64,000 bases of DNA. Origin: 2-12-FULL-35-23 sp965196985 (GTDB taxonomy: Bacteria; Pseudomonadota; Gammaproteobacteria; UBA12402). Positions 18,587 to 28,391 of the stretch are shown in pieces (the first letter of the stretch is position 1; each line of letters starts with the position of its first letter). The stretch covers positions 1-64,000 of the forward strand of contig CBDALO010000161.1 in assembly GCA_965196985.1 (NCBI GenBank), read 5' to 3'. Below the pieces are notes generated by a model, which ran no database searches, was not told the DNA's origin, and saw only the letters and a list, made by a program, of their open reading frames with translations. The position numbers and the translations under genes are program-made.

Positions 18587-18886
18587 ATGTCAGCAACAAA
18601 TCCTGAAAATGTAAATGCTACTTACACAGATGCTTATTGGGAAAAACACCTTTCCGACTTTAAGCAAAGCAAGTTAACCAAAGCGAAATACTGCCGAGAG
18701 AATAACGTACCTTACACGCAGTTTCTCTATCGTTTGAGAAGAGAACAGCAAAAAACGCTAGCAAAGGTTGTTTGCGTGTCTGAGCAGCCAGCACAACCAG
18801 TGGCTGTCATGCAGGTCAACTCACACATACAGATTAGCTTTTATGACCAGGATAGCTTAGCGTCTTTGATTCAGAGGCTTTGCTAA
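18587..18886 (+). CDS. tnpA: IS66 accessory protein TnpA
   Basis: 99 residues, differing from the other copies by one residue near the N-terminus (ENVNATY for ENENATY). Coupled to tnpB through TAATG. Confidence 0.93.
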   Translation: MSATNPENVNATYTDAYWEKHLSDFKQSKLTKAKYCRENNVPYTQFLYRLRREQQKTLAKVVCVSEQPAQPVAVMQVNSHIQISFYDQDSLASLIQRLC

Positions 18887-19236
18887 TGTTTCAGAACTGG
18901 AAAACACCGATCTGGTTTTATCGTACCCCTGTGGACTTTAGAAAACAGATTGATGGCCTAGTAATGCTGATTGCCGATCATCTCTCAATGACCCCAAGCT
19001 CAGGCCAGCTATTTCTTTTTCGTAACAGGCAGCGCGATAAAATAAAATTACTTTGGTACGACCAAAATGGTTTTTGGCTTTGCTACAAACGATTAGAAAA
19101 AGGTAAGCTGAAGTTCCCTAGCGAAGCAGATGAGACTATCGAGTTGACCCAAGATCAGTTAAGCTGGTTATTGTCAGGTTTAAACTGGATGAAGCAAAAG
19201 TCATTACCCAAAGTCTCTCCCGAGTTTTTTTACTAA
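18886..19236 (+). CDS. tnpB: IS66 accessory protein TnpB
   Basis: Full-length 116-residue Orf2 protein, identical to the copy at 12841. It is followed by a 228-base gap to tnpC with a TTGACA box at about 19253. Confidence 0.93.
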   Translation: MFQNWKTPIWFYRTPVDFRKQIDGLVMLIADHLSMTPSSGQLFLFRNRQRDKIKLLWYDQNGFWLCYKRLEKGKLKFPSEADETIELTQDQLSWLLSGLNWMKQKSLPKVSPEFFY

Positions 19237-19464
19237 AATGGCAAAAAAAGTCTTGACAGGTTTTTTCTGTGTTTTTTGATTTTACGCGTGATTTTAATGC
19301 TTGTTTTATATCCTTAGCCCAGGCTTTGTGAGATCCGCTAGGAGTTGAAAAGAAAACATCACAATGACCAGCTACCCCAAAAAAGTAATATGCGCTAACC
19401 AAGCGCCTGAGGAAGAAAATATTGCACTTAAAATGTCATGGTACACTTTGCAGTAGTTACTTGA

Positions 19465-19525
19465 ATGAGAAACGCAATGCAAACAGTCCCTAGTGAGCTT
19501 TTCTATCAACAAGTCGGAATAAATG
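19465..19525 (+). pseudogene. tnpC: IS66 transposase TnpC, 5' stub
   Basis: The first 20 codons (MRNAMQTVPSELFYQQVGIN) end at the 8-bp duplication aataaatg, where the IS256-like element enters. The gene continues at 21066. Confidence 0.85.
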
Positions 19526-21057
19526 GATAGAGCGTTATTTTGTCTGTAAAAACCAACTTCAGTACTTAGAAAAACCTTTAAAATTCTAAATGGCACTCTA
19601 TTGTACCTGTCTCATCGCATAATATCTTAAATTAATTATGCTAATCAATCTAAAAAATTATTTATACCTCAAATTTTTCTCCTCTCAAAATAAATTATTA
19701 ACTTTTAGGTAATAGCAATTATATCTCGTTAATAAGAACAAGAATGATCTATCCTAAAACCCTATGAAGCCTTATTATTCACTTCAACTTAAGTATCTAG
19801 GTGATCCGCTCCACTGGTCATCAATTTCCACTAAAACAGCTGATACGAGCCTTAGGCACGATTCAGTATTAGGGAAAATTCCAACTGTATGCGTCCTTCT
19901 TTTTACCTCTCTGTTTACGCGCTCAGCTATGTTACTGGTTCTTAATCTTTTTTGATGCGGCCTGTCAAAGTTCATCACTACTAAGCCCTCCGGTATATTC
20001 ACTTCCAACCAAGAAGAAAGCTCTGGTGCTGTTTGCTGATATTTATCTACCGCCATAGCCAATAGTCTTTCCGACTCATGAATGTTTGAGGCATTAAATA
20101 TAGCTGTAATCTCCTCAGCTACTGGTTCCTTCATTGAGCGCTTTGGTATGTGAGCCTGAGCATTTTGCTGCAAATGAAATTGGCAGCGTTGCCAAGGAAC
20201 ACTGGGGAACACAGCTCTTCTAGCGGCTTTTAGGCCAGTATGAGCGTCGCTAGTAATCAACTCAATACCATGTATACCTCGCTCAACCAACTGCTGAAGA
20301 AAATCACGCCAATGTACCTCAGCCTCTGATAACGCAACAGAAACATCTAGCACTGTTCTCTTGCCGGTTGATTCATCAAAGCCATAGGCTATCAATACCG
20401 CACAGTCTTGTACTGTGCCGCTAGTGCGCACCTTCTCATAACGTGCATCTAGCCAAAGATATTTTATCTTTCCTAACGGCTTATTTCGCCATTTCTTTAA
20501 ATCTTCATCCAACAATTTAGCGCAACGGCTTACCTCTGTGCTTGAAATATCTGTTCCACAGAGTTGCTTTAGCACCTTTTCAACTTTGCGCGTGGAAACC
20601 CCATGCACATACATTTCAGCGACAGCCAGCTTAAGTGCTCTATCAGAGTGTACACCTCGCTCTAAGACTGATGGATAGAAGGCTTCATTGGAGTCTCTAA
20701 CCTGCGGTATCTGTAGCTCAAGCTGACCTTGACCTGTGTTAATTAACCTTGGTTTAAAGCCGTTCGCATATCCGTTTCTATCGCCAGTTCGCTCATAAGG
20801 ACTGGCATTTAAATGGCGCTCCCTTTCTATTAACATAGCCTCATTCATCAACCTGGAGACAAGCTTAGGTAAAGCTTCAAACCCCTCCATCGCTAAAACA
20901 TGTATGGCTTCTTCGATTAAGTTCTCATTTTTATAGCAGCTCATTGTCATTCCTCTTTTTTGGTTAAGTTTACCTTAAAAGGAATTTCTAATCTGACTGA
21001 GTCGCCTGCTTATTTTCAGCAAGTCAATGGAATTTACAGAAAGGATGGCGCACTAGC
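19526..21057 (-). mobile_element. IS256-like element, copy 2 (complete)
   Basis: 1532 bp from GATAGAGCG to CGCACTAGC, flanked by a perfect 8-bp duplication aataaatg (19518-19525, 21058-21065). This copy fixes the element limits and duplication length for the whole set. Confidence 0.95.
19784..20950 (-). CDS. IS256-family transposase, copy 2
   Basis: 388 residues. It differs from copy 1 by two substitutions (ERGVHSDRA for ERGVRSDRA, TVLDVSVA for TVLGVSVA). Catalytic segments are unchanged. Confidence 0.95.
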   Translation of the reverse strand: MTMSCYKNENLIEEAIHVLAMEGFEALPKLVSRLMNEAMLIERERHLNASPYERTGDRNGYANGFKPRLINTGQGQLELQIPQVRDSNEAFYPSVLERGVHSDRALKLAVAEMYVHGVSTRKVEKVLKQLCGTDISSTEVSRCAKLLDEDLKKWRNKPLGKIKYLWLDARYEKVRTSGTVQDCAVLIAYGFDESTGKRTVLDVSVALSEAEVHWRDFLQQLVERGIHGIELITSDAHTGLKAARRAVFPSVPWQRCQFHLQQNAQAHIPKRSMKEPVAEEITAIFNASNIHESERLLAMAVDKYQQTAPELSSWLEVNIPEGLVVMNFDRPHQKRLRTSNIAERVNREVKRRTHTVGIFPNTESCLRLVSAVLVEIDDQWSGSPRYLS

Positions 21058-21065
21058 AATAAATG

Positions 21066-22534
21066 AAAAGCTTTGTCATAAGCTTGAAATAGAACATGCT
21101 CGTGTTGAACAGTATGCCGAGGCTTATGATCATTTGAAGATACAATTTGCTAAGCTCCAACGACAGCATTTTGGTAGTAAATCTGAGCGCTACATAGAAG
21201 ATCAGTTGCCACTCTTCGGTGATCTCTCAACACCGGAGGATCAAGAAGATGATGAAGCAGTTGTTGTCTCTTCTCACAAACGTAAGAAGAAGGTCAAGAA
21301 TGAATTACCTGTGACGGTGAGAATCATTCCAGTACCTGATGACCAGCGTATTTGTCCTTGCGGTAAAGAAAAATGCCCAATGGGTTTTGAGACTAAAAAA
21401 ATACTGAACTACAAACCAGCTGTCTTTGAAATGATTGAAGAGCGCCGTGAAAAACTAGGCTGTGATTGCGAGCAAGGTGGTGTTACGGTTGCACCTAAGC
21501 CTTTACATATCCTACCTAAGGCCGAGGCGTCTGAATCATTACTAGCGCATTTAGTGTCTAGTAAAATCAGGGATAGACAACCCTTTTATCATTTAGAAAA
21601 ACAACTACGCTCACAATACGGCGTCAATCTATCCAGGCAAACTATGTCACGTTGGTTTATTGAGCTGACTAAACCTTTACAGCCGATTTATAATCTATTG
21701 AAGGATGAGCTGCTGGATTATGAAATAGCAAGTTGTGACGCGACTAAATTACAAGTCTTAAAAGAGCCTGGTCGACGGCCACAAACTAAGTCACTGATTC
21801 ATTGCATGCGAGGTGGTGCTCCTGGTCGTGAGGTTATCCTGTTTGCCTATACGCCAAGTGACCACAGTGAGTTTCTAGTAGAATGGTTTCAAGGGTGGAC
21901 TGGCAAGCTTCATACTGATGCAAGCCCTATATTCGACCAATTAGAAAATACCGGCGTTACGATCATTGCGTGCAACCTTCATGCCCGCAGGAAATTTGAA
22001 GAGATCACCAAGGCGACCAAAAAGAATGGGTTAGCCGCTCATGCTATGCGGGTCTATAAAAAACTCTACCGGATTGAAAGAAAGGCGAAAGAAGAAGAGA
22101 TGTCGCCTGAGCAACGCCTTGCGCTTCGGCAGAAAGAATCAAAACCGATTATGGATGAGTACAAGGAGTGGCTAGAGGAGTATTATCCAAAGGTTCTACC
22201 ACAATCTCATCTTGGCAGGGCAATGGAATATGTCATCAAGCATTGGGAAAACATGACTCGGTTTCTTGATGATGGTAGATGTGAGATTGATAACAATCAC
22301 ACGGAGAGAGACATTAAGCTCTTAGTGCTTGCAAGGAAGAACTTTCTATTTTGCGACACAATGCCAGGCGCTAACGCACTAGCAATGCATGCAAGTCTAG
22401 CTCTAACTGCTGAACTGCATCATCACAATGTCTGTCGATACTTCACCTATCTTTATGAGCGCCTACCACATTGCAAAACATTAGAAGATATTGAGGCACT
22501 GCTGCCATGGAATGTGCCGCCGGATAGCATCTAG
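21066..22534 (+). pseudogene. tnpC: IS66 transposase TnpC, 3' part
   Basis: The remaining 488 codons of tnpC from EKLCHKLEIE to the stop, with all catalytic regions. An open frame runs backwards into IS256 DNA as far as 20960, so a fusion starting inside IS256 is conceivable, but the native start is cut off. Confidence 0.88.
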
Positions 22535-22577
22535 CACGTGTTAGCTACGGAAGCAAGGACGCCCGTGGATCGCTTAC

Positions 22578-22606
22578 GTTGCGCCCAAAAATAGGCTACC
22601 TCATCT
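22578..22606. repeat. 29-bp direct repeat, right copy
   Basis: Perfect match to 18471-18499. Followed by the last 24 bases of the IS6 element (AGGTGTAAATTTTTCGACAG...). Confidence 0.93.
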
Positions 22607-22630
22607 AGGTGTAAATTTTTCGACAGAACC

Positions 22631-22819
22631 ATCTTTCATACTGTCGTACATCAAACAAAGGCTGTGAATAAGCTGAAAGCGGAAGGAATGGATATACCTG
22701 ATGAGGTTTTAGCGAGCCTTTCACCTTACTGGCGCGATCATCTCAATCGATTTGGTGTTTTTACACTTGATATGGAAAGAAATACTACAGAAATTGATTA
22801 TAAATTAGCTAATCATTGA
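22631..22819 (+). pseudogene. Tn3-family transposase TnpA, C-terminal remnant
   Basis: 62 codons and a TGA, open from the IS6 end: IFHTVVHQTKAVNKLKAEG, then DEVLASLSPYWRDHLNRFG and FTLDM. This matches the usual C-terminus of Tn3-type transposases (helix, then LSPY...HINRFG.Y.LD). The stop overlaps the 38-bp terminal repeat, as is normal in Tn3 elements. The bulk of the gene was deleted, probably by the IS6 element. Confidence 0.75.
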
Positions 22820-22857
22820 GATTTGGTCCCTTTTAACCAGGATTCCGGCCGGACCTC
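22820..22857. repeat. Tn3-type 38-bp terminal inverted repeat (right end)
   Basis: The outer end is the complement of GAGGTCCGGCCGGAATCC. The same 38 bases occur in the opposite orientation at 36433-36470. Length and position right after tnpA are diagnostic for Tn3-family ends. Confidence 0.85.
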
Positions 22858-22947
22858 TGTGAGCTTGCGGCAAGCATGTGTGCATTAGGTCAGCTAGTTA
22901 CTTTATCCTAAAGGACCGATAGTAAAACTATTTAGAAAGGTCCTATT

Positions 22948-23388
22948 ATGTTTGGCAAAACGTTTGATAAAAAAGTCGTTACACCCAAGTCAGCAACACC
23001 TTCAACACTAGATAATATTGCTCAATCGCTCAAGTCATGGCGTTCATCATCAAAAGAGCCATGGGAGATTCCAGAAGACTTTTGGGTGAAAATTATTGCG
23101 CTCTATCCTGCTTATACAAAAAAGGACATTACTGAACGATTATCAATCAGCTCTAAACGGCTCAACAAAAAAATTAATGAAAAAGAATTATTAGCCAGCA
23201 GTACATCAGTTGCCAATTCTGATGATGACCAAGCCGATGAATGTTTTGTTGAAGCCACTATTCAGGATTCAGTTGTGCTTTCACAGCAACTGATTAGCAT
23301 TACAAGAACTGATGGCGTCGTGTTACAACTGCCTAAGCCGGAGTATGCTGAAACCATTAATCTGATTCTTACTTTTTGCAAGGGGTAG
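22948..23388 (+). CDS. tnpA: IS66 accessory protein TnpA-like, element B
   Basis: A 146-residue protein with an N-terminal region WEIPEDFWVKIIALYPAYTKKDITERLSIS resembling a DNA-binding helix pair, and a C-terminal IS66 Orf1 tail (ISITRTDGVVLQLPKPEYAETINLILTFCKG). AGAAAGGTCC precedes the ATG. It is 3 bp upstream of tnpB. Confidence 0.85.
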   Translation: MFGKTFDKKVVTPKSATPSTLDNIAQSLKSWRSSSKEPWEIPEDFWVKIIALYPAYTKKDITERLSISSKRLNKKINEKELLASSTSVANSDDDQADECFVEATIQDSVVLSQQLISITRTDGVVLQLPKPEYAETINLILTFCKG

Positions 23389-23391
23389 TGT

Positions 23392-23808
23392 ATGCTGCAA
23401 TTCACGCCTCAAATGAGGCTATTGTTAACAGTCAGACCTGCTGATTTTAGAAAGGGTATTGATGCTTTAGTTGCGCTTTGCCAGCAACGGCTGGGTGAGG
23501 ATCCATTCTCTGGTACGGTCTTTGCTTTTACGAATAGCCGCCGTACCTCAGTGAAACTTCTAGTTTATGATGGCAATGGATTCTGGCTTTGTCTAAAGCG
23601 TTTTTCGCAAGGAAAGTTACAATGGTGGCCAAACTCCCACTCAGCCACGTACCATATCGATAGCACGCAGCTAATGATTCTGCTTAACCAAGGTAACCCT
23701 ATCACTAGTCATCTCGGTGAGCCATGGAGAAGGCTCGCTAGTCAACCTCCTGTAATAAGTCAAGCGGCCTCTTCATCGACCAAACCTCCTTTATCTTCAA
23801 TCTGGTAA
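23392..23808 (+). CDS. tnpB: IS66 accessory protein TnpB, element B
   Basis: 138 residues: RPADFRKGIDALVALCQQRL, VFAFTNSRRTSVKLLVYDGNGFWLCLKRFSQGKLQWWP, the standard Orf2 fold. AAGGGG lies 5 bases before ATG. Its last 16 codons overlap, in antisense, the 3' end of tnpC. Confidence 0.92.
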   Translation: MLQFTPQMRLLLTVRPADFRKGIDALVALCQQRLGEDPFSGTVFAFTNSRRTSVKLLVYDGNGFWLCLKRFSQGKLQWWPNSHSATYHIDSTQLMILLNQGNPITSHLGEPWRRLASQPPVISQAASSSTKPPLSSIW

Positions 23809-24417
23809 TTCCATGGCAACCATAAGGAGGGATCCTTAAAAACACTTGATTTATTTTCCTGCAAGGCAACTAAGTAATCGAGTGGGTTTTCCCCGCACAA
23901 TTGAGCTGTAACAATAAGAGATAATAAGATGCTACCGATGTTAGCGCCATGCTGAGTTTTATAAAACATTGCAGCTTTTCTAATGCGAATAGGAATCTTT
24001 AGTATCGCCTCGACAATGTTGTTATCTAGTGGCGCTCCTGGTGTCGTTAAGAATCGCCGAAGCTTTTTCCAGTGCTTTAACATATACTTCATCGCCTTAC
24101 CAAGGTGACTATTTGGTTCTACCACTTTGTTAGATAATTGCTTATTGAGCCAACCATGCAGTTTAAGCATCAATGGTTTGCTATGCTTTCGATGATAAAG
24201 TAAGCGTTGATGTGGGTCCATTTGCTTTGTTTGCTCATCATTTCGATAAACCTCACCCAGGATTTGCATAACGTACAAACAAGGCTCAGGATAATATTCA
24301 AGTAAATCACGAAACTTTCTAAAACCATGAGCTAAGCAATTGCAGATGATAGTTTGTAACTCTTTCGGCATGTTGGCTGCTAACGCATCACACATTTGAA
24401 TCACCTTCTTTTTTTCA
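23760..24417 (-). pseudogene. tnpC: IS66 transposase TnpC, element B, C-terminal fragment
   Basis: Retains the C-terminal 218 residues (from EKKKVIQMCDALAANMP to GGLVDEEAA), including LDNNIVEAILKIPIRIRKAAMF with the catalytic glutamate, then is cut by IS256. The full version is at 26549. Confidence 0.9.
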
Positions 24418-25949
24418 GATAGAGCGTTATTTTGTCTGTAAAAACCAACTTCAGTACTTAGAAAAACCTTTAAAATTCTAAATGGCACTCTATTGTACCT
24501 GTCTCATCGCATAATATCTTAAATTAATTATGCTAATCAATCTAAAAAATTATTTATACCTCAAATTTTTCTCCTCTCAAAATAAATTATTAACTTTTAG
24601 GTAATAGCAATTATATCTCGTTAATAAGAACAAGAATGATCTATCCTAAAACCCTATGAAGCCTTATTATTCACTTCAACTTAAGTATCTAGGTGATCCG
24701 CTCCACTGGTCATCAATTTCCACTAAAACAGCTGATACGAGCCTTAGGCACGATTCAGTATTAGGGAAAATTCCAACTGTATGCGTCCTTCTTTTTACCT
24801 CTCTGTTTACGCGCTCAGCTATGTTACTGGTTCTTAATCTTTTTTGATGCGGCCTGTCAAAGTTCATCACTACTAAGCCCTCCGGTATATTCACTTCCAA
24901 CCAAGAAGAAAGCTCTGGTGCTGTTTGCTGGTATTTATCTACCGCCATAGCCAATAGTCTTTCCGACTCATGAATGTTTGAGGCATTAAATATAGCTGTA
25001 ATCTCCTCAGCTACTGGTTCCTTCATTGAGCGCTTTGGTATGTGAGCCTGAGCATTTTGCTGCAAATGAAATTGGCAGCGTTGCCAAGGAACACTGGGGA
25101 ACACAGCTCTTCTAGCGGCTTTTAGGCCAGTATGAGCGTCGCTAGTAATCAACTCAATACCATGTATACCTCGCTCAACCAACTGCTGAAGAAAATCACG
25201 CCAATGTACCTCAGCCTCTGATAACGCAACAGAAACACCTAGCACTGTTCTCTTGCCGGTTGATTCATCAAAGCCATAGGCTATCAATACCGCACAGTCT
25301 TGTACTGTGCCGCTAGTGCGCACCTTCTCATAACGTGCATCTAGCCAAAGATATTTTATCTTTCCTAACGGCTTATTTCGCCATTTCTTTAAATCTTCAT
25401 CCAACAATTTAGCGCAACGGCTTACCTCTGTGCTTGAAATATCTGTTCCACAGAGTTGCTTTAGCACCTTTTCAACTTTGCGCGTGGAAACCCCATGCAC
25501 ATACATTTCAGCGACAGCCAGCTTAAGTGCTCTATCAGAGCGTACACCTCGCTCTAAGACTGATGGATAGAAGGCTTCATTGGAGTCTCTAACCTGCGGT
25601 ATCTGTAGCTCAAGCTGACCTTGACCTGTGTTAATTAACCTTGGTTTAAAGCCGTTCGCATATCCGTTTCTATCGCCAGTTCGCTCATAAGGACTGGCAT
25701 TTAAATGGCGCTCCCTTTCTATTAACATAGCCTCATTCATCAACCTGGAGACAAGCTTAGGTAAAGCTTCAAACCCCTCCATCGCTAAAACATGTATGGC
25801 TTCTTCGATTAAGTTCTCATTTTTATAGCAGCTCATTGTCATTCCTCTTTTTTGGTTAAGTTTACCTTAAAAGGAATTTCTAATCTGACTGAGTCGCCTG
25901 CTTATTTTCAGCAAGTCAATGGAATTTACAGAAAGGATGGCGCACTAGC
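24418..25949 (-). mobile_element. IS256-like element, copy 3 (complete, no duplication)
   Basis: 1532 bp. Left flank is inside tnpC of element B, right flank is inside tnpA of element B. The mismatched flanks point to recombination between two independent insertions. Confidence 0.93.
24676..25842 (-). CDS. IS256-family transposase, copy 3
   Basis: 388 residues, same protein sequence as copy 1 with at least one silent change. Intact. Confidence 0.95.
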   Translation of the reverse strand: MTMSCYKNENLIEEAIHVLAMEGFEALPKLVSRLMNEAMLIERERHLNASPYERTGDRNGYANGFKPRLINTGQGQLELQIPQVRDSNEAFYPSVLERGVRSDRALKLAVAEMYVHGVSTRKVEKVLKQLCGTDISSTEVSRCAKLLDEDLKKWRNKPLGKIKYLWLDARYEKVRTSGTVQDCAVLIAYGFDESTGKRTVLGVSVALSEAEVHWRDFLQQLVERGIHGIELITSDAHTGLKAARRAVFPSVPWQRCQFHLQQNAQAHIPKRSMKEPVAEEITAIFNASNIHESERLLAMAVDKYQQTAPELSSWLEVNIPEGLVVMNFDRPHQKRLRTSNIAERVNREVKRRTHTVGIFPNTESCLRLVSAVLVEIDDQWSGSPRYLS

Positions 25950-26178
25950 CTCAACAAAAAAATTAATGAAAAAGAATTATTAGCCAGCAGTACATCAGTT
26001 GCCAATTCTGATGATGACCAAGCCGATGAATGTTTTGTTGAAGCCACTATTCAGGATTCAGTTGTGCTTTCACAGCAACTGATTAGCATTACAAGAACTG
26101 ATGGCGTCGTGTTACAACTGCCTAAGCCGGAGTATGCTGAAACCATTAATCTGATTCTTACTTTTTGCAAGGGGTAGT
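25950..26178 (+). pseudogene. tnpA: IS66 TnpA-like, element B, 3' fragment
   Basis: The C-terminal 75 codons of tnpA (from LNKKINEKELLASS) without a start, joined to IS256. Followed by an intact tnpB. Confidence 0.88.
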
Positions 26179-26180
26179 GT

Positions 26181-26597
26181 ATGCTGCAATTCACGCCTCA
26201 AATGAGGCTATTGTTATCAGTCAGACCTGCTGATTTTAGAAAGGGTATTGATGCTTTAGTTGCGCTTTGCCAGCAACGGCTGGGTGAGGATCCATTCTCT
26301 GGTACGGTCTTTGCTTTTACGAATAGCCGCCGTACCTCAGTGAAACTTCTAGTTTATGATGGCAATGGATTCTGGCTTTGTCTAAAGCGTTTTTCGCAAG
26401 GAAAGTTACAATGGTGGCCAAACTCCCACTCAGCCACGTACCATATCGATAGCACGCAGCTAATGATTCTGCTTAACCAAGGTAACCCTATCACTAGTCA
26501 TCTCGGTGAGCCATGGAGAAGGCTCGCTAGTCAACCTCCTGTAATAAGTCAAGCGGCCTCTTCATCGACCAAACCTCCTTTATCTTCAATCTGGTAA
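26181..26597 (+). CDS. tnpB: IS66 accessory protein TnpB, element B, second copy
   Basis: 138 residues with one substitution (LLLSVRPADF for LLLTVRPADF) relative to 23392. Overlaps the 3' end of the convergent tnpC. Confidence 0.92.
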   Translation: MLQFTPQMRLLLSVRPADFRKGIDALVALCQQRLGEDPFSGTVFAFTNSRRTSVKLLVYDGNGFWLCLKRFSQGKLQWWPNSHSATYHIDSTQLMILLNQGNPITSHLGEPWRRLASQPPVISQAASSSTKPPLSSIW

Positions 26598-28213
26598 TTC
26601 CATGGCAACCATAAGGAGGGATCCTTAAAAACACTTGATTTATTTTCCTGCAAGGCAACTAAGTAATCGAGTGGGTTTTCCCCGCACAATTGAGCTGTAA
26701 CAATAAGAGATAATAAGATGCTACCGATGTTAGCGCCATGCTGAGTTTTATAAAACATTGCAGCTTTTCTAATGCGAATAGGAATCTTTAGTATCGCCTC
26801 GACAATGTTGTTATCTAGTGGCGCTCCTGGTGTCGTTAAGAATCGCCGAAGCTTTTTCCAGTGCTTTAACATATACTTCATCGCCTTACCAAGGTGACTA
26901 TTTGGTTCTACCACTTTGTTAGATAATTGCTTATTGAGCCAACCATGCAGTTTAAGCATCAATGGTTTGCTATGCTTTCGATGATAAAGTAAGCGTTGAT
27001 GTGGGTCCATTTGCTTTGTTTGCTCATCATTTCGATAAACCTCACCCAGGATTTGCATAACGTACAAACAAGGCTCAGGATAATATTCAAGTAAATCACG
27101 AAACTTTCTAAAACCATGAGCTAAGCAATTGCAGATGATAGTTTGTAACTCTTTCGGCATGTTGGCTGCTAACGCATCACACATTTGAATCACCTTCTTT
27201 TTTTCAGCCACCCTGTTTGCTAATAGTTGTGATAAGTTTTCGCCGCCGTGATGCTCGCCTGCATAAAATAGAGCAACCTGGTGAGCACCAATAGTCTTGC
27301 TTAAAATGGCTGTTGTATACATCCCTTTTCTTGGTTTATTAAGGTCCGCCTTGTTATCAGATAGTATCGAAAGTATCTTTGCGAATGTGTCATCATGCTG
27401 AATAATATCACCGTTCGCGCCATACTGTTCTAAAACATCAAACACACGATAGCCGATATCAGCCACCTGCTCACAAAGCTCGAACTGTGTACTTGAGGGT
27501 AACGGAAAGCCTAGTAACTCTTGGAACTTTTCTTGACGGTAAAAAGGCACGCCAATGTAATACTTTTGCAAGCACAGCATTGCTTTAAACTTAGCGTCAT
27601 ACTTTGGTTGCTTCCTAACATCCGTGGGTAACTGGGCAGTGATAATAAGCCCACACAAGGCGCAGCGAAGCTTTTCCAAATGATACCGTGTTGCCGTGCC
27701 TAATGAGTTGCCAGTTATACGAATAACTACACCGGCTTTTTTAACCTTATACAGTTTCCCACCACATCCTCCAGGACAGGCATCGCCACATGCATGGTCA
27801 GCAACACGGCAATAAACATCAGTGGCATTCCGGTAATCCTGATTACCTCGCCTGCCATGACCGGATTTCCCTTTCTTATCTGATTGACTATCACCTTTTT
27901 TATTGCCTGATGTATTATCGTCAGAGTTATTGCCAACACCCTCAATATTACTTTCAGATTCTTGGCCCTTATTCTCCTGATTCTTCTTGGGTGACTGATT
28001 ACTGTCAGCTCCAAAAATAAGTTCACGTAATTGTTTAATTGTAATTTTCTGCTGTTGAAGCACCTCGGGCAACCAAAGAGCAAGGTCCAAACAACCACCT
28101 GCAAGCTCCTTATCCTCATCACCAAGATTGGACTGATTCAAGCGAGCACGAAATTCTGCAATTTCATGCTCTGATTTAGTCGCTATATCCGGTATTTCAG
28201 TTGCGGTTGGCAT
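26549..28213 (-). CDS. tnpC: IS66 transposase TnpC, element B
   Basis: About 554 residues from MPTATEIPDIAT. The frame is open 12 codons further upstream. Domains: N-terminal helix, QLRELIFGADSNQ leucine-zipper motif, a long Asn/Ser/Gly/Lys-rich linker (residues about 75-125), zinc region ACGDACPGGCGG and CALCG, core IIQHDDTFAKIL, CDALAANMP, NCLAHGFRKF, and LDNNIVEAILKIPIRIRKAAMF. It is transcribed towards tnpA-tnpB and overlaps tnpB by 49 bp, whereas IS66 genes normally point the same way. Confidence 0.92.
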   Translation of the reverse strand: MPTATEIPDIATKSEHEIAEFRARLNQSNLGDEDKELAGGCLDLALWLPEVLQQQKITIKQLRELIFGADSNQSPKKNQENKGQESESNIEGVGNNSDDNTSGNKKGDSQSDKKGKSGHGRRGNQDYRNATDVYCRVADHACGDACPGGCGGKLYKVKKAGVVIRITGNSLGTATRYHLEKLRCALCGLIITAQLPTDVRKQPKYDAKFKAMLCLQKYYIGVPFYRQEKFQELLGFPLPSSTQFELCEQVADIGYRVFDVLEQYGANGDIIQHDDTFAKILSILSDNKADLNKPRKGMYTTAILSKTIGAHQVALFYAGEHHGGENLSQLLANRVAEKKKVIQMCDALAANMPKELQTIICNCLAHGFRKFRDLLEYYPEPCLYVMQILGEVYRNDEQTKQMDPHQRLLYHRKHSKPLMLKLHGWLNKQLSNKVVEPNSHLGKAMKYMLKHWKKLRRFLTTPGAPLDNNIVEAILKIPIRIRKAAMFYKTQHGANIGSILLSLIVTAQLCGENPLDYLVALQENKSSVFKDPSLWLPWNYQIEDKGGLVDEEAA

Positions 28214-28391
28214 AATTATTTCACGTGATGCGTAAGAAACTGTCGTCACAATAAAATAATTTTCTTTTCTAAGTCAATAGGTTAATGAAGATAATGGATA
28301 ATTATCAAGCCCAATAAAGTACTCGGCAACGAAAGTTTACCTTATCCAACTTATTGGTTCACACATACTTACCGCAAGCTCACCATTGATC

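Larger units (their letters stand above)
18500..22577 (+). mobile_element. IS66-type element A, third copy, carrying IS256
   Basis: Ends GTAAGCGATCCA and TGGATCGCTTAC, genes on the plus strand, with an IS256-like copy in tnpC. Without the IS256 it is about 2.54 kb, the same size as the copy at 11040. Confidence 0.93.
13851..22630 (+). mobile_element. IS6-family element, copy 1, expanded by nested insertions
   Basis: Ends are GGTTCTGTCGCAAATT at 13851 and CGACAGAACC at 22621-22630. Only about 818 bp belong to IS6. The rest is an IS21 (14207-18055, itself holding ISKra4) and an IS66 (18500-22577, itself holding IS256) with their duplications. No matching 8-bp duplication flanks the outer ends, suggesting adjacent deletion or recombination. 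Confidence 0.9.
22859..28391. mobile_element. IS66-type element B: two partial copies joined through IS256
   Basis: Outer ends are GTGAGCTTGCGG (22859) and CCGCAAGCTCAC (to 28391). The left copy holds tnpA, tnpB and the end of tnpC. The right copy holds the end of tnpA, tnpB and all of tnpC. The IS256 between them has no target duplication and lies in tnpC on one side and tnpA on the other, as expected from recombination between two IS256 copies. Confidence 0.8.
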
